This document shows positions 11,272-22,562 of a stretch of DNA of 64,000 nt, one piece after another. The notes beneath the pieces were generated by a model. That model saw only the letters and a program-made list of their open reading frames with translations. It was not told where the DNA came from and did not search any database. The translations under genes and the position numbers were made by a program. Within the stretch, counting starts at the first letter, position 1. Every line of letters begins with the position of its first letter. Origin of the DNA: Sorghum bicolor (lineage: Eukaryota > Streptophyta > Magnoliopsida > Poales > Poaceae); assembly GCF_000003195.3 (NCBI RefSeq), contig NC_012878.2, positions 39,680,751-39,744,750 of the forward strand. Direction: 5' to 3'.

Positions 11272-14200
11272 TGTAACACCCCAGGTGTTTGCCACGAGTT
11301 AGACCTTAGGTTTTGAGCTCAAACCTGTCATGATAAGTGGTAATGATCATGATAAAGTCAATCCAGGAAAGTGAGCCTCAAGTTAAACTTGGAGAATGCA
11401 CCCTTGCTTACATATATGACCTTTTCAAAGTGCATGCTTGGGTGACATTAATAGAACCTCTCTCATGTGTTCCACATCCATCACTGCCTATAGTGATCAC
11501 TCAAAAAGTTCAAGAAGTTCGGAATCAAAAGGTCACATGACATGATAAGTTACATGCTTGTTGAAATGACCTCATTAAGTGAATAGAACCATGGGTCATC
11601 AGCCAATCCTTGAAATCTTACCAAAATGACTCTAGATGAACTCTACAACAAAAGTCATGAAGGGTTCATGTTGAGCTTGTGCCCAGAAAGTGCTTCAATT
11701 AGCCTAAAACCTTAGTTTGAGCTTTATCAAGTTGCTGCTTTGACCAAAGTGAAAGTTTGACTTCTATATTAGTTGTGAGGTTTGACCTTAAATGAAAGTT
11801 GTAGTTTAGATTCTGTAGAACTAACTTTGTTTAATGGTCAAGAGCTAGTTTTGCCCCTAACCTAATCATATTGAGCTTACAAGATTCAATCCACTGCTGT
11901 TTTGGAACTCCAGAATTTTGGCTAAGTCCTGAGGTGCTCAGTTTCGGGTACCCTAGTTGGGAGCCTTGTATCTTCCAAATAAGACTGAACCAGTACAAGG
12001 TCCTTTTGTAAAAGTTCTATTATAGTTTGCATACTACAATCTATGTTAAAGTTACTAAGTCTGAATCATCTTCTAAGCATGTCAAATAATAGTCACAAAA
12101 TTGAATCTGCTATAATTTCCAGCACTTAGAGTTTCTAAGTCTAGGTTTGCAGTTCATCACGTTGGCATTCCGCGTTCTCCAAATTTTACTAAACAACTTG
12201 CTTGTGTCCCAAAATAAAAGTTGGAGCACATATTGTGGGCTACAGCATGCCAAAAGATGACACCAGTTTGACTTCGTTTTGGTCATCAATTTTGAGTTTT
12301 GCTAATCACTATCAATTCGTTGACACTCATAGATTGGCATCAAATTGTCGACTAATCTGTAACTCTAATGACCATGGAACCTTAATCAAAGTTGGAGAGT
12401 GTCAAGAGTAGAGAAAACTTTGTTTTTGGTCCATGTCCAAATTCAGTCCAGATCCGGCCCAAATCGGCATCCCACGCTGACCACTTCGTTGCCCGCCACG
12501 TGCTCGGCGAAATGCGTCCAAGGGCAACACGTGTTCTGGACGTGGCGACCATGCATGGACACCACCCACCCACCTCCCCTGCTCCTATCACCTGCTCCTC
12601 TCTGCACGCAAAGGCGAGCACCAGAGCGCCCTCCACACCCTCCTCCACTCCCTCATTCAATCTCCCTCGCTTGGAGCTTCAGCAAACACCGCCATGGCAA
12701 GCCTCCCCCCCCCAGCTCAAGCTTCTGCCCCTGCTGCTGCTGCCTCAGCCGGCCAGGAGCTTGGCGTGGCCACGGTTGGCCGCGGCAAGGAGCGGGCAGG
12801 CCTTCCACAGCCGTAGCCGGTGACCATTCGGCCTTGAGCTCGAGGTCGGACGTCTGCCGGCTCTCTGCTCGTTAGTCTGGAAGAAGAAAGGACCTAGGGT
12901 TAGAATAAGAAACAACTCAGGGTTCCAGATGCGAAGCGTAGACTCATATAAATAGTGTTTCTGGGTTATAGCGTGATTCATGGGAAATCCAGATTCCCGG
13001 TGCAAGATCTAGTTTCCTTTTATGTTGTTTTTGTAGATTTCATGGATAAACTTTGGAAATGCATAGAAATTGGTAGAAAAGTCGTAAAATAGCAAACGTG
13101 GACTTTTTGGAATCCTTGTGAAATTATCTATGCCGTAGATCTATAATATGACATGGTTTAGTTTGCAGTTTTAGCGGTAAAAATAGATTTGTGCAGTTCG
13201 GTTTTAATTGCTTGTTATATTTGTCTTTTTTATAACCACTGTATTATTGCTCACATGAATGTGAAAATATTGTGGCATGCTTTGCATATACTATTTGATG
13301 TCTGGTAAAAGTTTCATCAATTTAGGCGTGACAGATTGAGAGTTATAAAAATAACAAATGCCATGTGTTGCTTTGTTCCTATTCTGAGTGGATCTGCATG
13401 TTTGTATTGTTTGGCTCAGTTAGGTTGGGAATCATGCCTTGATGAAAATATATAAGTTTTAGTACTTTTCATGAGCTTTTCAAAAGATAAATAGCACAAT
13501 TGTTGGTTAAGCACATGTTTAGTTATAGTGGTTTAAAGTACTGTTCCAGTTTCTGTCTAAACCCAGACTGGATTGCATTGTTTGTAATGTAATACCTTGT
13601 TAGTTGTAGATTTAGCTCTAGATGTTTATAACAAAGTTGTTCCAAATTTCGTAAGCTTTCTAAAAAGTACACAACCACAAATTATGGACATGTAAACCTC
13701 AAGTTATAGCTGTTTAATGTGGCATGACAGATTCTGTCCATGTTTTGAACAGAGATGTCTTCATGGGGAATGATAAATGGTTTATAATTAAAAATAAAAA
13801 TGTGGAAATGGAAAATGTTGGTCCTGTACAGTTATATGATATTGTTGTATCATGTTGACAAATAATATGGTCATGTGTTTGAAGAAAATATGATTTGTGC
13901 ATTTATCTTCTTCTCACATGGTTAATTGCAATAGCAAATTGTCTTTTTCATAGATATTGCTATGCTTATTCAAATGCAGTGAAATTGATACAGTAGTCCA
14001 TTGATGGTGGTCAGAGGCTACTGTAATTTTTGTAGAATTTACTGTGCATGTTTGGTATAGGTTCTTTAATCCACCTTATTATCCAAATAAATTAAGAAAT
14101 GCATTAAATAAATTTATTTGGTAATGACCACTATGTTTTCTGGTGTTCTTTAGATATATGCAAACTGTTGGTAACAATGGTTTTTCTCAAATGCATGTTT

Positions 14201-16555
14201 GAAACATAAGTTAATAATTAATTGTTTGCAATTGTTGTTTCTGGACAGTTTGTGGAACTGTTTGGATTACAATATGTAAATGATGTTTTCTCGGAATATT
14301 GTTTATAGCAAAATTGTAGATAATTCACCTACCTAGCTGCTGTTAAAATTTGGTAGTATTTGGCCTTGTGGTTTGTGAGTTATGTCTGTTCAAAGTTGAA
14401 TTCCAGAAATGGCTGCTCTCTGTTTGTCAGGGACAGATTCTGGAACTTTATAATTTCTACCAGCTTAAGTTGAGAATCATGCTTTTATGTCTAAATATCA
14501 AATGTAGATAATTTCTTAAGCTTTTCAGAATGTCTTAATTCATGTCTTTTGGAGTTGTGTAACTCCAGTTATGATTTATTTTCTCAGCTGCTGCTAACAG
14601 TCCTAAAAATAACAGATTCCTTGTATTGCTGTTGCTTGGTATATTGCTAGGTGTGACTCATGTCTTTGATAATGGCCTTGTTATTACACCTGAAATCTTG
14701 TGAAACATGTATACCATGTATAATATGTTTAGAGTTGCATTCCTTGTTGACTTAGCATGTGGTTGTGTAATCATTAAGTTGAGCAATGAGACGTGCTTAA
14801 GTATGTTTAGTGTAACCATGCTCTTGCCATGCTTTTTGTGTGTGATGTCTATTGCACTTCTATATGTTCATGCAATTGCATCTTGCATCTCATTTAGGTA
14901 TGCTAGATGAACCACGTGAAGGACATGATGGTGGACCTATCGGGATGATGGAAGGACTACACAAGTGTTGCGAACTTGGATGTCGCCAAGATGGCGCAAG
15001 CTAACTTAATTGACTTGTGTCGGATTCCAGGCAAGCCCCGGAGCATTCTAAGTCTCCTACCCTTTCTTTTTACAAAAGCACAAGAATATAACTTTGTATG
15101 ATGCACTAGGTGATAGGAGTTGAATGAAACCGTTGGTGCATATTTCCTACCTTGTCCACTATATGAAACTACCTGAACCCTTACTAGTATAAGGAAGACG
15201 TTCTATGCTTAGCTCGGTAGAAGCCGGGTGATTTCCTATCACCTGCGAGAGATAGGTGGATACCTGATCACGGTTGGCTATATTTGCTATCGTGGAAATA
15301 ACCATGTGCTAATAATGAATTTGAGACCGGGCGGGATGACGATAGTGAAGCAACAAGGCATGGAGGTCTTGGGTGTGAATCTATCCCCGTCTGTGTCGGT
15401 TAAGGACCGATTCGTTGTACGTCCTTGTGTCATGTTGAACGTATGCCTACCACTTAGCTGACCGGATAAGTCGATCCGACCGCGAAGCCTAGGAGTGCAT
15501 CTCCGGCCGGATACCCCGATCTGGTTAAAGTGCGCACCCCGGTTGGTAGCAAGGATGTGCGGGGAGTCAATGGCGTAAGACCGAGGAGTCAGGTTAGAGT
15601 CCTGACCCTAGCAGATTGGCGGTCCCTGGGGCTGCGGCGCCGTATGGACCCGCGAATTGGTCCGGAGTTGTGCTAAAGGTGATCCAAGCTACTCTAGCTA
15701 AGTATGCCTGGGTAAGTGCTAGGAATACCCCTCCAGCTGGATAGGAATCGATTCGAATCGCCGTCTCTCCCGGATAGTGAGAACTTGACTCGAGCAGCGG
15801 CAACGTAGATAAACTAAATGAAACTTGATGGTTATGATGATGATGATGGCTACATGATAAACCTAATATGGTTATTAATGTGATGCTTATTAATCATGTG
15901 GTTGCTATAGAATAGGTGCAAATCTAGCTATGGTAGCTTAATTGAACGTGATGCTAAAATATTGACTAAAAGGTTGAAAGTAAGGACTCATGATAGTAAT
16001 GCTCTTTTTGGCAAAGTTATGCTATCCAACCAACTCCACCAAAAAGCCTTGCATATCCTTGAGAGTCTTTTATTTCTCTCCTGTCGGGTAAGTCTAGCTG
16101 AGTACATTTGAGTACTCAGGGTTTATCCCACCATGTTGCAGGTGAAGTCTTCAGCCTGCCAAGGATGTTGGCTAACCGCCGGTGGGCTCGGTGATTCCAT
16201 ATCATGTTCTCATCTATATGCTTTTGCCGGAGGATGTCACTTATGCTAGCAATGTATTTGGAACTTATGTTATTGTAATCATTTGAAAGCTATGTTGTTT
16301 TCTAATCAATTTGGAAAAATCCAAACATGTACTATTATTTGTGAACTCTTTTGTAATATTATTTCCACTGCAAATCTCCGTGTATGTGATGTGTATTTGC
16401 TTAATCATGCGATCTTGGTGTAAAGTTGATTTACCGAGGTCCTTCGTGACACTCGGCAGACTACCGGGTTTATATAAGTGAGAGTATGCGCGTGTCAACG
16501 TGTTAAACGGGGACAGTCATACTTAAACTTCTATAAATTGGGCGGTTCTATCACA
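11272..16555 (+). repeat. LARD-like element, LTR copy 2 (5284 bp)
   Basis: Full-length partner of 835-6113, with start TGTAACACCCC and end TATCACA. The first ~1.27 kb is almost identical to copy 1, while the rest shows many more substitutions and small indels, including extra bases near 12705 and 12865. The five bases after it (GTTGA, 16556-16560) are bases 2-6 of the D1 LTR, so the array sits inside the D1 LTR just after its first base. The matching left flank lies outside the window. Confidence 0.9.
12497..12954 (+). promoter_or_regulatory. LTR copy 2 promoter region
   Basis: The two CACGTG cores are kept at the positions equivalent to copy 1 (12497-12502 and 12528-12533). TATAAATA is at 12947-12954, preceded by CA where copy 1 has TA. 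Confidence 0.55.
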
Positions 16556-17398
16556 GTTGAGACTAGCTAACACCACTTAGATACTAGGTTGTCATCCCCA
16601 GCATGGTGCCAGAGTGTACTAAGGTATTTATAAATATAGAGGCTCTCTAGAAAATAATCTCTTCTATCCGCAAGCGCACAGATAAAACACCTCATTGTAG
16701 CATTTCACCAAGTAAGTATTCCAGGTATCGTTATTTATAATTTTGCTTAGGAGAAAAATGGAGATAAAGATAAGGATAAAATCTATCAAGGCATAGACTA
16801 GAGATAAACTTGCAAGAACATGATTACTAATGAGGAACTCGTCACACAGTCACTTACTTTGGCAGGGGGTAAACCATAAAGATAATGATAATAAATTATA
16901 AGTTCATGGGTAAATAACACAACGATTAGAAAATAGACTACTCCTCATATATGTAAGGTGACGTCGGATTAGCTAGAGAATAGATTTTAAGTTATCTACT
17001 ATCTACTAAGTCACAATCTACTCTAGTTATCTACAAGATCATGTATAGCATAAAAGACTCTTCATTCATGTATAAGGAACATTGCTAAAGTAAATCAGAG
17101 CATCGCAAGACTTACTCCGCAATACAAATTCTGCCTGTCCTATCAACGGAGGGTGGACTATATAAGAATCAACGAAGCTGTCACTATCGCGAACTACCAC
17201 ACAACCCAGCCAATATGATAAATTTGCACGTAAATAATATCTAAGCACCACACCTACGTATGATCTACCACTTAACTCCCACGTGTCAAGAGCTAAGCAC
17301 TTTGCAAACTAATTCTAGATGTTTGGTGCATATTGATCCTTTTCCATGTTTAGTTGATTGTTAAATTTAGTACTTAAGGATCGTCACAAACTCCCCCA
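16556..17398 (-). repeat. Element D1, 3' LTR, internally deleted
   Basis: This matches the D1 5' LTR at 36760-38265 from its second base, but about 670 bp equivalent to 37513-38188 is missing. The junction lies near 17311 and the two sides share only one or two bases. The end reads GTCACA instead of GTCAACA, followed by a reversed polypurine tract (17401-17415). The first base was separated when the LARD array inserted. The deletion removes the twin GC boxes and the TATA region. Confidence 0.85.
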
Positions 17399-17985
17399 AG
17401 CTTACCCTTTGCTCGTCCCTAAGCAAACAGCTAAACTCAGATGGATCAGGAGTTGCTTCGATGTCTTCTTTCCTGACAGGCACACATGCTTTCACATAAA
17501 AATTATTCCAGATTAGAGTGAAGTGTCATGGAGCTAAGTACGTGCACTTAAGTCTTAAGTAATTGAAAGACAAAATAATTAAGTCAAGCACTATTCCTCC
17601 TATCTATACTTCACCTTTGTTCTAGAGTTTTTCATAAGTTTTCAAAATAAAACTCAGAGTTCCCAGCAATAATTCTCTCAAGTCTCTCTATATGTGGTAT
17701 TTGTAGATCCTTACAAAGATGTCACCTACCTATAGCTAATGGAGTATTTAAGTGGAGCTCATAGGAGTGAAAAACAGCTCATACATATGTTGTCTAATCG
17801 AGCCATGGATCCAAAGGAACTCAGCATATAATTAAATCAAGATGTGCATGTGTGGTGGAGTAAATGATAGTGATGGTAAAAATGTATAAGTGATAATAAA
17901 ACTTACTTCTCATTGCTCCTCATATTGCTATCTCTCCTCTTCTTTGATCTTTGCTTTGGGAGAACATGGGCTATCTTTTTTTTAG
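17399..17985 (-). mobile_element. Element D1, 3' end of internal region
   Basis: It begins with the reversed polypurine tract and a short hairpin (17418-17423 with 17432-17437) that is also found before the polypurine tract of elements B1 and B2. There is no coding frame. The GTGGG at 17986-17990 is the left TSD of element B1, and D1 resumes at 31146. Confidence 0.8.
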
Positions 17986-18116
17986 GTGGGTGTTGACGGT
18001 CCTTAATGCTCACATTTAACCGTCAACTAATCATGGAAACGGATCCAAATGCAACCAACACCCAGACTTAGGGTTTTATCTGACAGAATTCCACGAGTTT
18101 TGGTGTTTGTCTATTT

Positions 18117-19395
18117 TGTTGGGTATTTTAAACGCAAACAGAAAAATCCGCAAGCGCACGGATACCGATGTAGCTTTCACCCGGGAGTATTCCAGAGTAT
18201 CGATTTTCCACATGGAACGTGAGTGTACTAATTAAGAATCAAGATCGCCTAAGGATAACTATATAATTATTTTTGGTGGGAAGAGAGGAAGTTTCCTAAG
18301 AGTTCTCTAGTGGATCTAAGAATCAAGAATTACTTCAAGATTATCTATTTCGGGACATCAGAGCACTAACCACAGAAAGAGATGAGAAGGGGGCTAGGAA
18401 GGTCTGACTACGGTCCTACAAACACCGATCCGAACAAGGTGGAATACGTCGACCGTTAGGGCTGTCACTACCCTAAGGCTACCACAACAATCCGCAGGAT
18501 TGGGTGCAATTCCGGGTAATCGCAAGACTAAACACCACGTCTAATCTATTAATTACTACTCTAGCGTTATAAAGACTATAGCACTTGATGCAAGCGGGAA
18601 TCCAATAAATAACTTGAATGTAAATAAAAGTAATTAAAGAACTCAGGAATTATGAATTGAAGAACCTGGAGAACGATGAAGAATGAACCAGTTGCAGCAA
18701 AAGTACAATGTTGAGGAAGATCCGATAGATCCGGCTCCTCCTCCGCTCTCCTCTTCTCTCTCCCTATTTTCTAGATTAGAACTAGAACTAACTAAAACTA
18801 GAACTAGAGGAACTAGAACCAGAACTAGATGAACTAGAACTAGATCTAGATGAACTAGAGGTAGAACTAGAAGAACTAGAGGGATCCTCTCTACTTGGAT
18901 GAAGAATTGAAACCCTAGCTTTGATTCTGTAGAAGAGGTATGATCTCCAGGGGCCAGGGGGTCTGGTTTTATAGTCCCTTCAAGTGAATATGGGCCGTTG
19001 GATCAAACCATCATTGATTGAACGGTTATCCTTGATCCTTTAGGTCGGTGGAGCAATATCCCGAAAGAGAGTCCTGATTGAACTCTATGTGAGGGCGGGC
19101 GCCCAGGAGAGTAGGGCGGGCGCCCTGTCCCTGAGTCCTCTCGGCTTCCGCTTTGTTCCCGTGGCTTCTAGAGTCTTCTAGATGTTAGAAAATTGCGCGG
19201 CACGTTAATATCTCTATGTAAACCCGACGTGTGGGCCTTTCTTCCGTATTTTCTGATAACCCCCTGCAGAAATAGACAAACACCAAAACTCATGGAATTC
19301 TGTCAGATAAAACCCTAAGTCTAGGTGTTAGTTGCATTTGGATCCTTTTCCATGATTAGTTGATGGTTAAATATGAGCATTAAGGACCGTCAACA
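18117..19395 (-). mobile_element. Solo LTR of the B family, inverted inside the B1 5' LTR
   Basis: It runs from TGTTGGGTATT to GTCAACA and is flanked by perfect five-base repeats, TATTT. No internal region is present, so it is a solo LTR left by LTR-LTR recombination after insertion. It is complete (1279 bp) with twin GC boxes at 19093 and 19114 and a CTAGTT-type run at about 18773-18878. Confidence 0.95.
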
Positions 19396-20543
19396 TATTT
19401 CTGTAGGGGGTTATCAGGAAATACGGAAGAAAGGCCCACACGTCAGGTTTACATAGAGATATTAACATGCCGCACAATTTTCTATCATCTAGAAGACTCC
19501 AGAAGCCACGGGAACGAAGCGGAGGCCGAACGGGGCCTGGCCGAGGGCGCTCGCCCTAAGGACCAGGGCGCCCGCCCAGCTACAGAGTCCAAACAGGACC
19601 CGTTTCGCGGATTACGCTCCACCGACCTAAAGGATCAAGGAAAACCGTGCGATCAATGTCGGTTTGATCCGACGACCCAGATTCATCTGAAAAGACTATA
19701 TAAGCAAGGCCCCCTGGCCCCTGGAGAGCATACCTCTTCTACAGAATCAAAGCTAGGGTTTCAATTCTTCATCCAAGTAGAGAGGATCCCTCTAGTTCAT
19801 CTACATCTAGCTCTAGTTCATCTAGTTCTAGTTCATCTAGTTCTAGTTCCTCTAGTTCTAGTTCTAGTTAGTTCTAGTTGTAATTTAGAAAATAGGGAGA
19901 GAGAAGAGGAGAGCGGAGGAGGAGCCGGATCTGTCGGATCTTCCTCAACATTATTCTTTTGCAGCAACTGGTTCGTTCTTCATCGTTCTCCAAGTTCTTC
20001 AATTCATAATTCCTGAGTTCTTTAATTACTTTTATTTACATTCAAGTTATCTATTGGATTCCCGCTTGCATCAAGTCCTCTAGTCTTTATAACGCTAGAG
20101 TAGTAATTAATAGATTAGACGTGGTGTTTAGTCTTGCAATTACCTAGAATTGCATCCAATCTAGTGGATTGTTGTGGTAGCCCTAGGGTAGTGACAGCCC
20201 TAACGGTCGATGTATTCCACCTCGTTCGGATCGGTCTTTGTAGGACCGTAGTTAGAGCTTCCTAGCCCCCTTCTCATCTCTTTCTGTGGTTAGTGTTCTG
20301 ATGTCCCGAAATAAATAATCTTTGAAGTAATTCTTGATTCTTAGATCAACTAGAGAACTCTCAAGAAACTTCCTCTCTTCCCACCAAAAATAATTATATA
20401 GTTATCCTTGGGCGATCTTGAATCTTAATTAGTACACTCATGTTCCCTGTGGAAAATCGATACTCTGGAATACTCCCGGGTGAAAGCTACATCGGTATCC
20501 GTGCGCTTGTGGATTTTTCTGTTTGCGTTTAAAATACCCAACA
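18117..20543. repeat. Long inverted repeat made of two B LTRs
   Basis: The solo LTR (18117 to about 19270) and the right part of the B1 LTR (19401-20543) are reverse complements over about 1.15 kb, separated by about 130 bp. By eye the arms agree at most positions, with scattered substitutions. RNA read through this region would fold into a long hairpin. Confidence 0.9.
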
Positions 20544-20550
20544 AGCTTTC

Positions 20551-20566
20551 TGGCGCCGTTGCCGGG
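20551..20566 (+). promoter_or_regulatory. Element B1 primer-binding site, tRNA-Asp type
   Basis: TGGCGCCGTTGCCGGG matches the complement of the tRNA-Asp 3' end used by Athila/Tat-lineage elements. It lies seven bases after the LTR end. Confidence 0.85.
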
Positions 20567-20661
20567 AACGGTAGTTGTGCTAGTTTTGAACCAAGTCGTC
20601 CGTGTATCATTTTTCTTTTCTTTTTTTTACCACACTCACCTTACCATTTTCACCACACCAC

Positions 20662-20874
20662 ATGGATTTCACTCCAAGAATTAATGAGCATGGAATTTAT
20701 TTCATAGCCACTTCGTCTCCTCCATGCTCATATGCAACATATTCCCAATCTATTGGTCTCTCCAACATCAACACATTCGTGATCTCCAACCCCCTCTTCC
20801 TTTCTATTTATAAAAACTCTAAAAGGGCAGTTGTCGATGCATATGTCTATAATAAATATTGCAGATCTTGTTGA
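20662..20874 (+). CDS. Conserved small ORF after the B1 primer-binding site (70 aa)
   Basis: This ORF begins with the ATG about 95 bases after the primer-binding site and codes for 70 residues starting MDFTPRINEHG and ending in KYCRSC. The B2 copy (51385-51597, minus strand) has an ORF of the same 213-bp length with mostly conservative differences and no frame change. I do not recognise a domain. It may be the remnant of a gag N-terminus or a small leader protein. The position right after the leader and the conserved length argue that it could be translated. An upstream in-frame extension exists but is low-complexity. Confidence 0.4.
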   Translation: MDFTPRINEHGIYFIATSSPPCSYATYSQSIGLSNINTFVISNPLFLSIYKNSKRAVVDAYVYNKYCRSC

Positions 20875-21167
20875 GTTGAGTTAGGTCAGCGTTGGAGAGG
20901 AAACCACTTCGCCGACATAAATTGATGGTTTCCCAAGGACAAGCTTAGTGTCCTAAAATAAGCACTGATCAGATCGTAACGTGAGCTTTTAATTATTTAC
21001 AACATTACCTTATGTATTGAGCATATAAGGATAATTGTAAAAAAATTCCTTCGGGTATTCTTGTCACTATCCTTTCCAGGATTGGAGCAAGAAGATCGGA
21101 TGAATGACAAGCACAAGGTATGTCCAACCAATCATCATACAACATTGTCTTAAATTCATCCAAACTT

Positions 21168-21195
21168 GAATTTTGCAAAATTCAAGCTTGGGGAG
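21168..21195 (+). promoter_or_regulatory. 16-bp palindrome and internal polypurine-like tract
   Basis: GAATTTTGCAAAATTC (21168-21183) is a perfect palindrome. It is followed directly by AAGCTTGGGGAG, nearly identical to the 3' polypurine tract of the same element (AAGCTTGGGGGAG at 29901). B2 keeps the same pair at 51064-51092. This could be a central polypurine tract, that is, a second plus-strand start. Confidence 0.45.
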
Positions 21196-21526
21196 TACTT
21201 TACATAAAAACATCATTTGCCATGTTGCTATGTTGGTTGTCCCTACCTTTGAGACATGCTCAATTTGTTAAATACTAATCACACTACTTCATCTCCACTT
21301 GAGTAGATCTCTATAAATGCTCTCATGCTGCCTTTATTTGCTTTAGTATATGTCTAGGTTTGGAGTAGTTTCATTTATATTTTAAATTAAGCATGGTGCT
21401 TAGGTTAAAATGCCCTCCTAAATCAAATTAGACATGGTGTTTAGGTTGATCTTTGAGCCGATAGTATGCTATAGTAAATATTGGATATTTTGTTGCACTA
21501 TGCCAAAACAGCACAAAGGAGACACC

Positions 21527-21945
21527 TCAATAGTGACTTAGAATTGAAACGCGTCACTAATAAGTATATTAGTGACGCAGGTGAACGAAGCACGTCACTA
21601 CTAAGTTTTTGTCCATGTCCTAGGAATAAGACGCGTCACTAATGAGAAGGTATCAGTGACTCTTCTCAATAAAACGCGTCACTAGTAATAGAAGTGACGC
21701 ATTTCAACTAGACACGTCACTGATATGTCAATGTATTAGTGACTCTTCCTAACGAAATGCGTCACTGGTAACAAAAGTGACGCGTTTTACAAAGACGCGT
21801 CACTAATAATGAGAGATATTAGTGACTCGTCCCAACAAAATGCGTCACTGGTATTAAAAGTGACGCGTAATGTCCAAACGCATCACTCCTATTCATACAT
21901 ACGAGTGACTCTTCCTGTTGAGCCGCGTCACTGATTACCTAGCGA
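21527..21945. repeat. CACTA left subterminal repeats
   Basis: Repeats of about ten bases around GTGACGCG and CGCGTCAC occur every 20-40 bases in both orientations, several joined as the palindrome GTGACGCGTCAC or near variants. In CACTA elements such arrays bind the transposase. Confidence 0.8.
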
Positions 21946-22187
21946 GAAAATTAACAAGATGAATGGTTGCCTAGCCGGGGGAATCGTTTCCTCGGCATAA
22001 AGCCTGCCCAAATTAACCGATACCCGTTATCCGTATCCGAATTACCGGATCCGAACCCGAATTACCCGAACCCGTGGTACCCAATCCTAAATTTGGATAG
22101 CGATTTTGATTACCCGAAATTAGTTTGGGTAATTCGGGTAATATCCCCCCGGTATCCGAACTACCTAAATATTTGTCTGTCTTTGTA

Positions 22188-22562
22188 CTCCCTCTATATG
22201 AGAAATAAAAGACGTCATGTGTTTGAACTCAATTGCTAAAATGAAAGACGTCCACTGGTTTTAGCTGGCTTTTGGACGCCGTTGCCCTTGCCTCTTGGGT
22301 TCCCGAGCCGCAGCCAGCAATTACTACGACATGCACCGGCAGCCAATACGAACGCGTCGTAAAAAAAGTTGGGACCAGCAGGGGTTGAACCCAAGACCTC
22401 TACTGAACAGAGCTAGCCAGTTGGACTATGTTAGTTTAATGTATATAATGCACCCGCAGAGTTATTTAATAGGGGTTAATTGGGAAAACTAACCCCTAAT
22501 TGATGACACCTTGGTAATCACACTCATGTTCTAAACGTCTTTTATTTCTGATATGAAGGGAG
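22188..22562. mobile_element. Stowaway-like MITE, 375 bp
   Basis: The ends CTCCCTCTATATGAGAAATA and the inverse of TATTTCTGATATGAAGGGAG form terminal inverted repeats of about 28 bp. TA duplications lie at 22186-22187 and 22563-22564. The interior has a tRNA-like segment on the minus strand. Confidence 0.85.
22361..22430 (-). other. tRNA-like segment with A box, B box and T-run
   Basis: On the minus strand an A-box-like TAGTCCAACTGG (22417-22428), a B-box-like GGGTTCAACCCC (22381-22392) and a seven-T run (22361-22367) occur in the order and spacing of a Pol III gene. The T-arm pairs poorly and I cannot draw a full cloverleaf, so this is a tRNA-derived remnant rather than a working tRNA gene. 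Confidence 0.4.

Larger units (their letters stand above)
17991..20543 (+). repeat. Element B1, 5' LTR, split by a solo LTR
   Basis: The LTR starts TGTTGACGGTCC and ends AAATACCCAACA. It is interrupted at 18117-19395 by an inverted copy of the same LTR, with TATTT repeated at 18112-18116 and 19396-19400. Without the insert it is about 1.27 kb. It carries twin GC boxes (19545 and 19566), a TATATAA-type box near 19698 and a CTAGTT-rich run (about 19791-19878). The element TSD is GTGGG (17986-17990 and 31141-31145). Confidence 0.92.

Noticed and set aside
18773..18878. CTAGTT/AACTAG runs as a telomere-like or functional satellite
   Set aside because: They are short, vary in length between LTR copies and lie just after the LTR promoter, so they are simple repeats within the LTR.
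22361..22430. A working tRNA gene
   Set aside because: The T-arm pairs poorly and no acceptor stem could be drawn. Only the Pol III-like boxes and T-run hold up.
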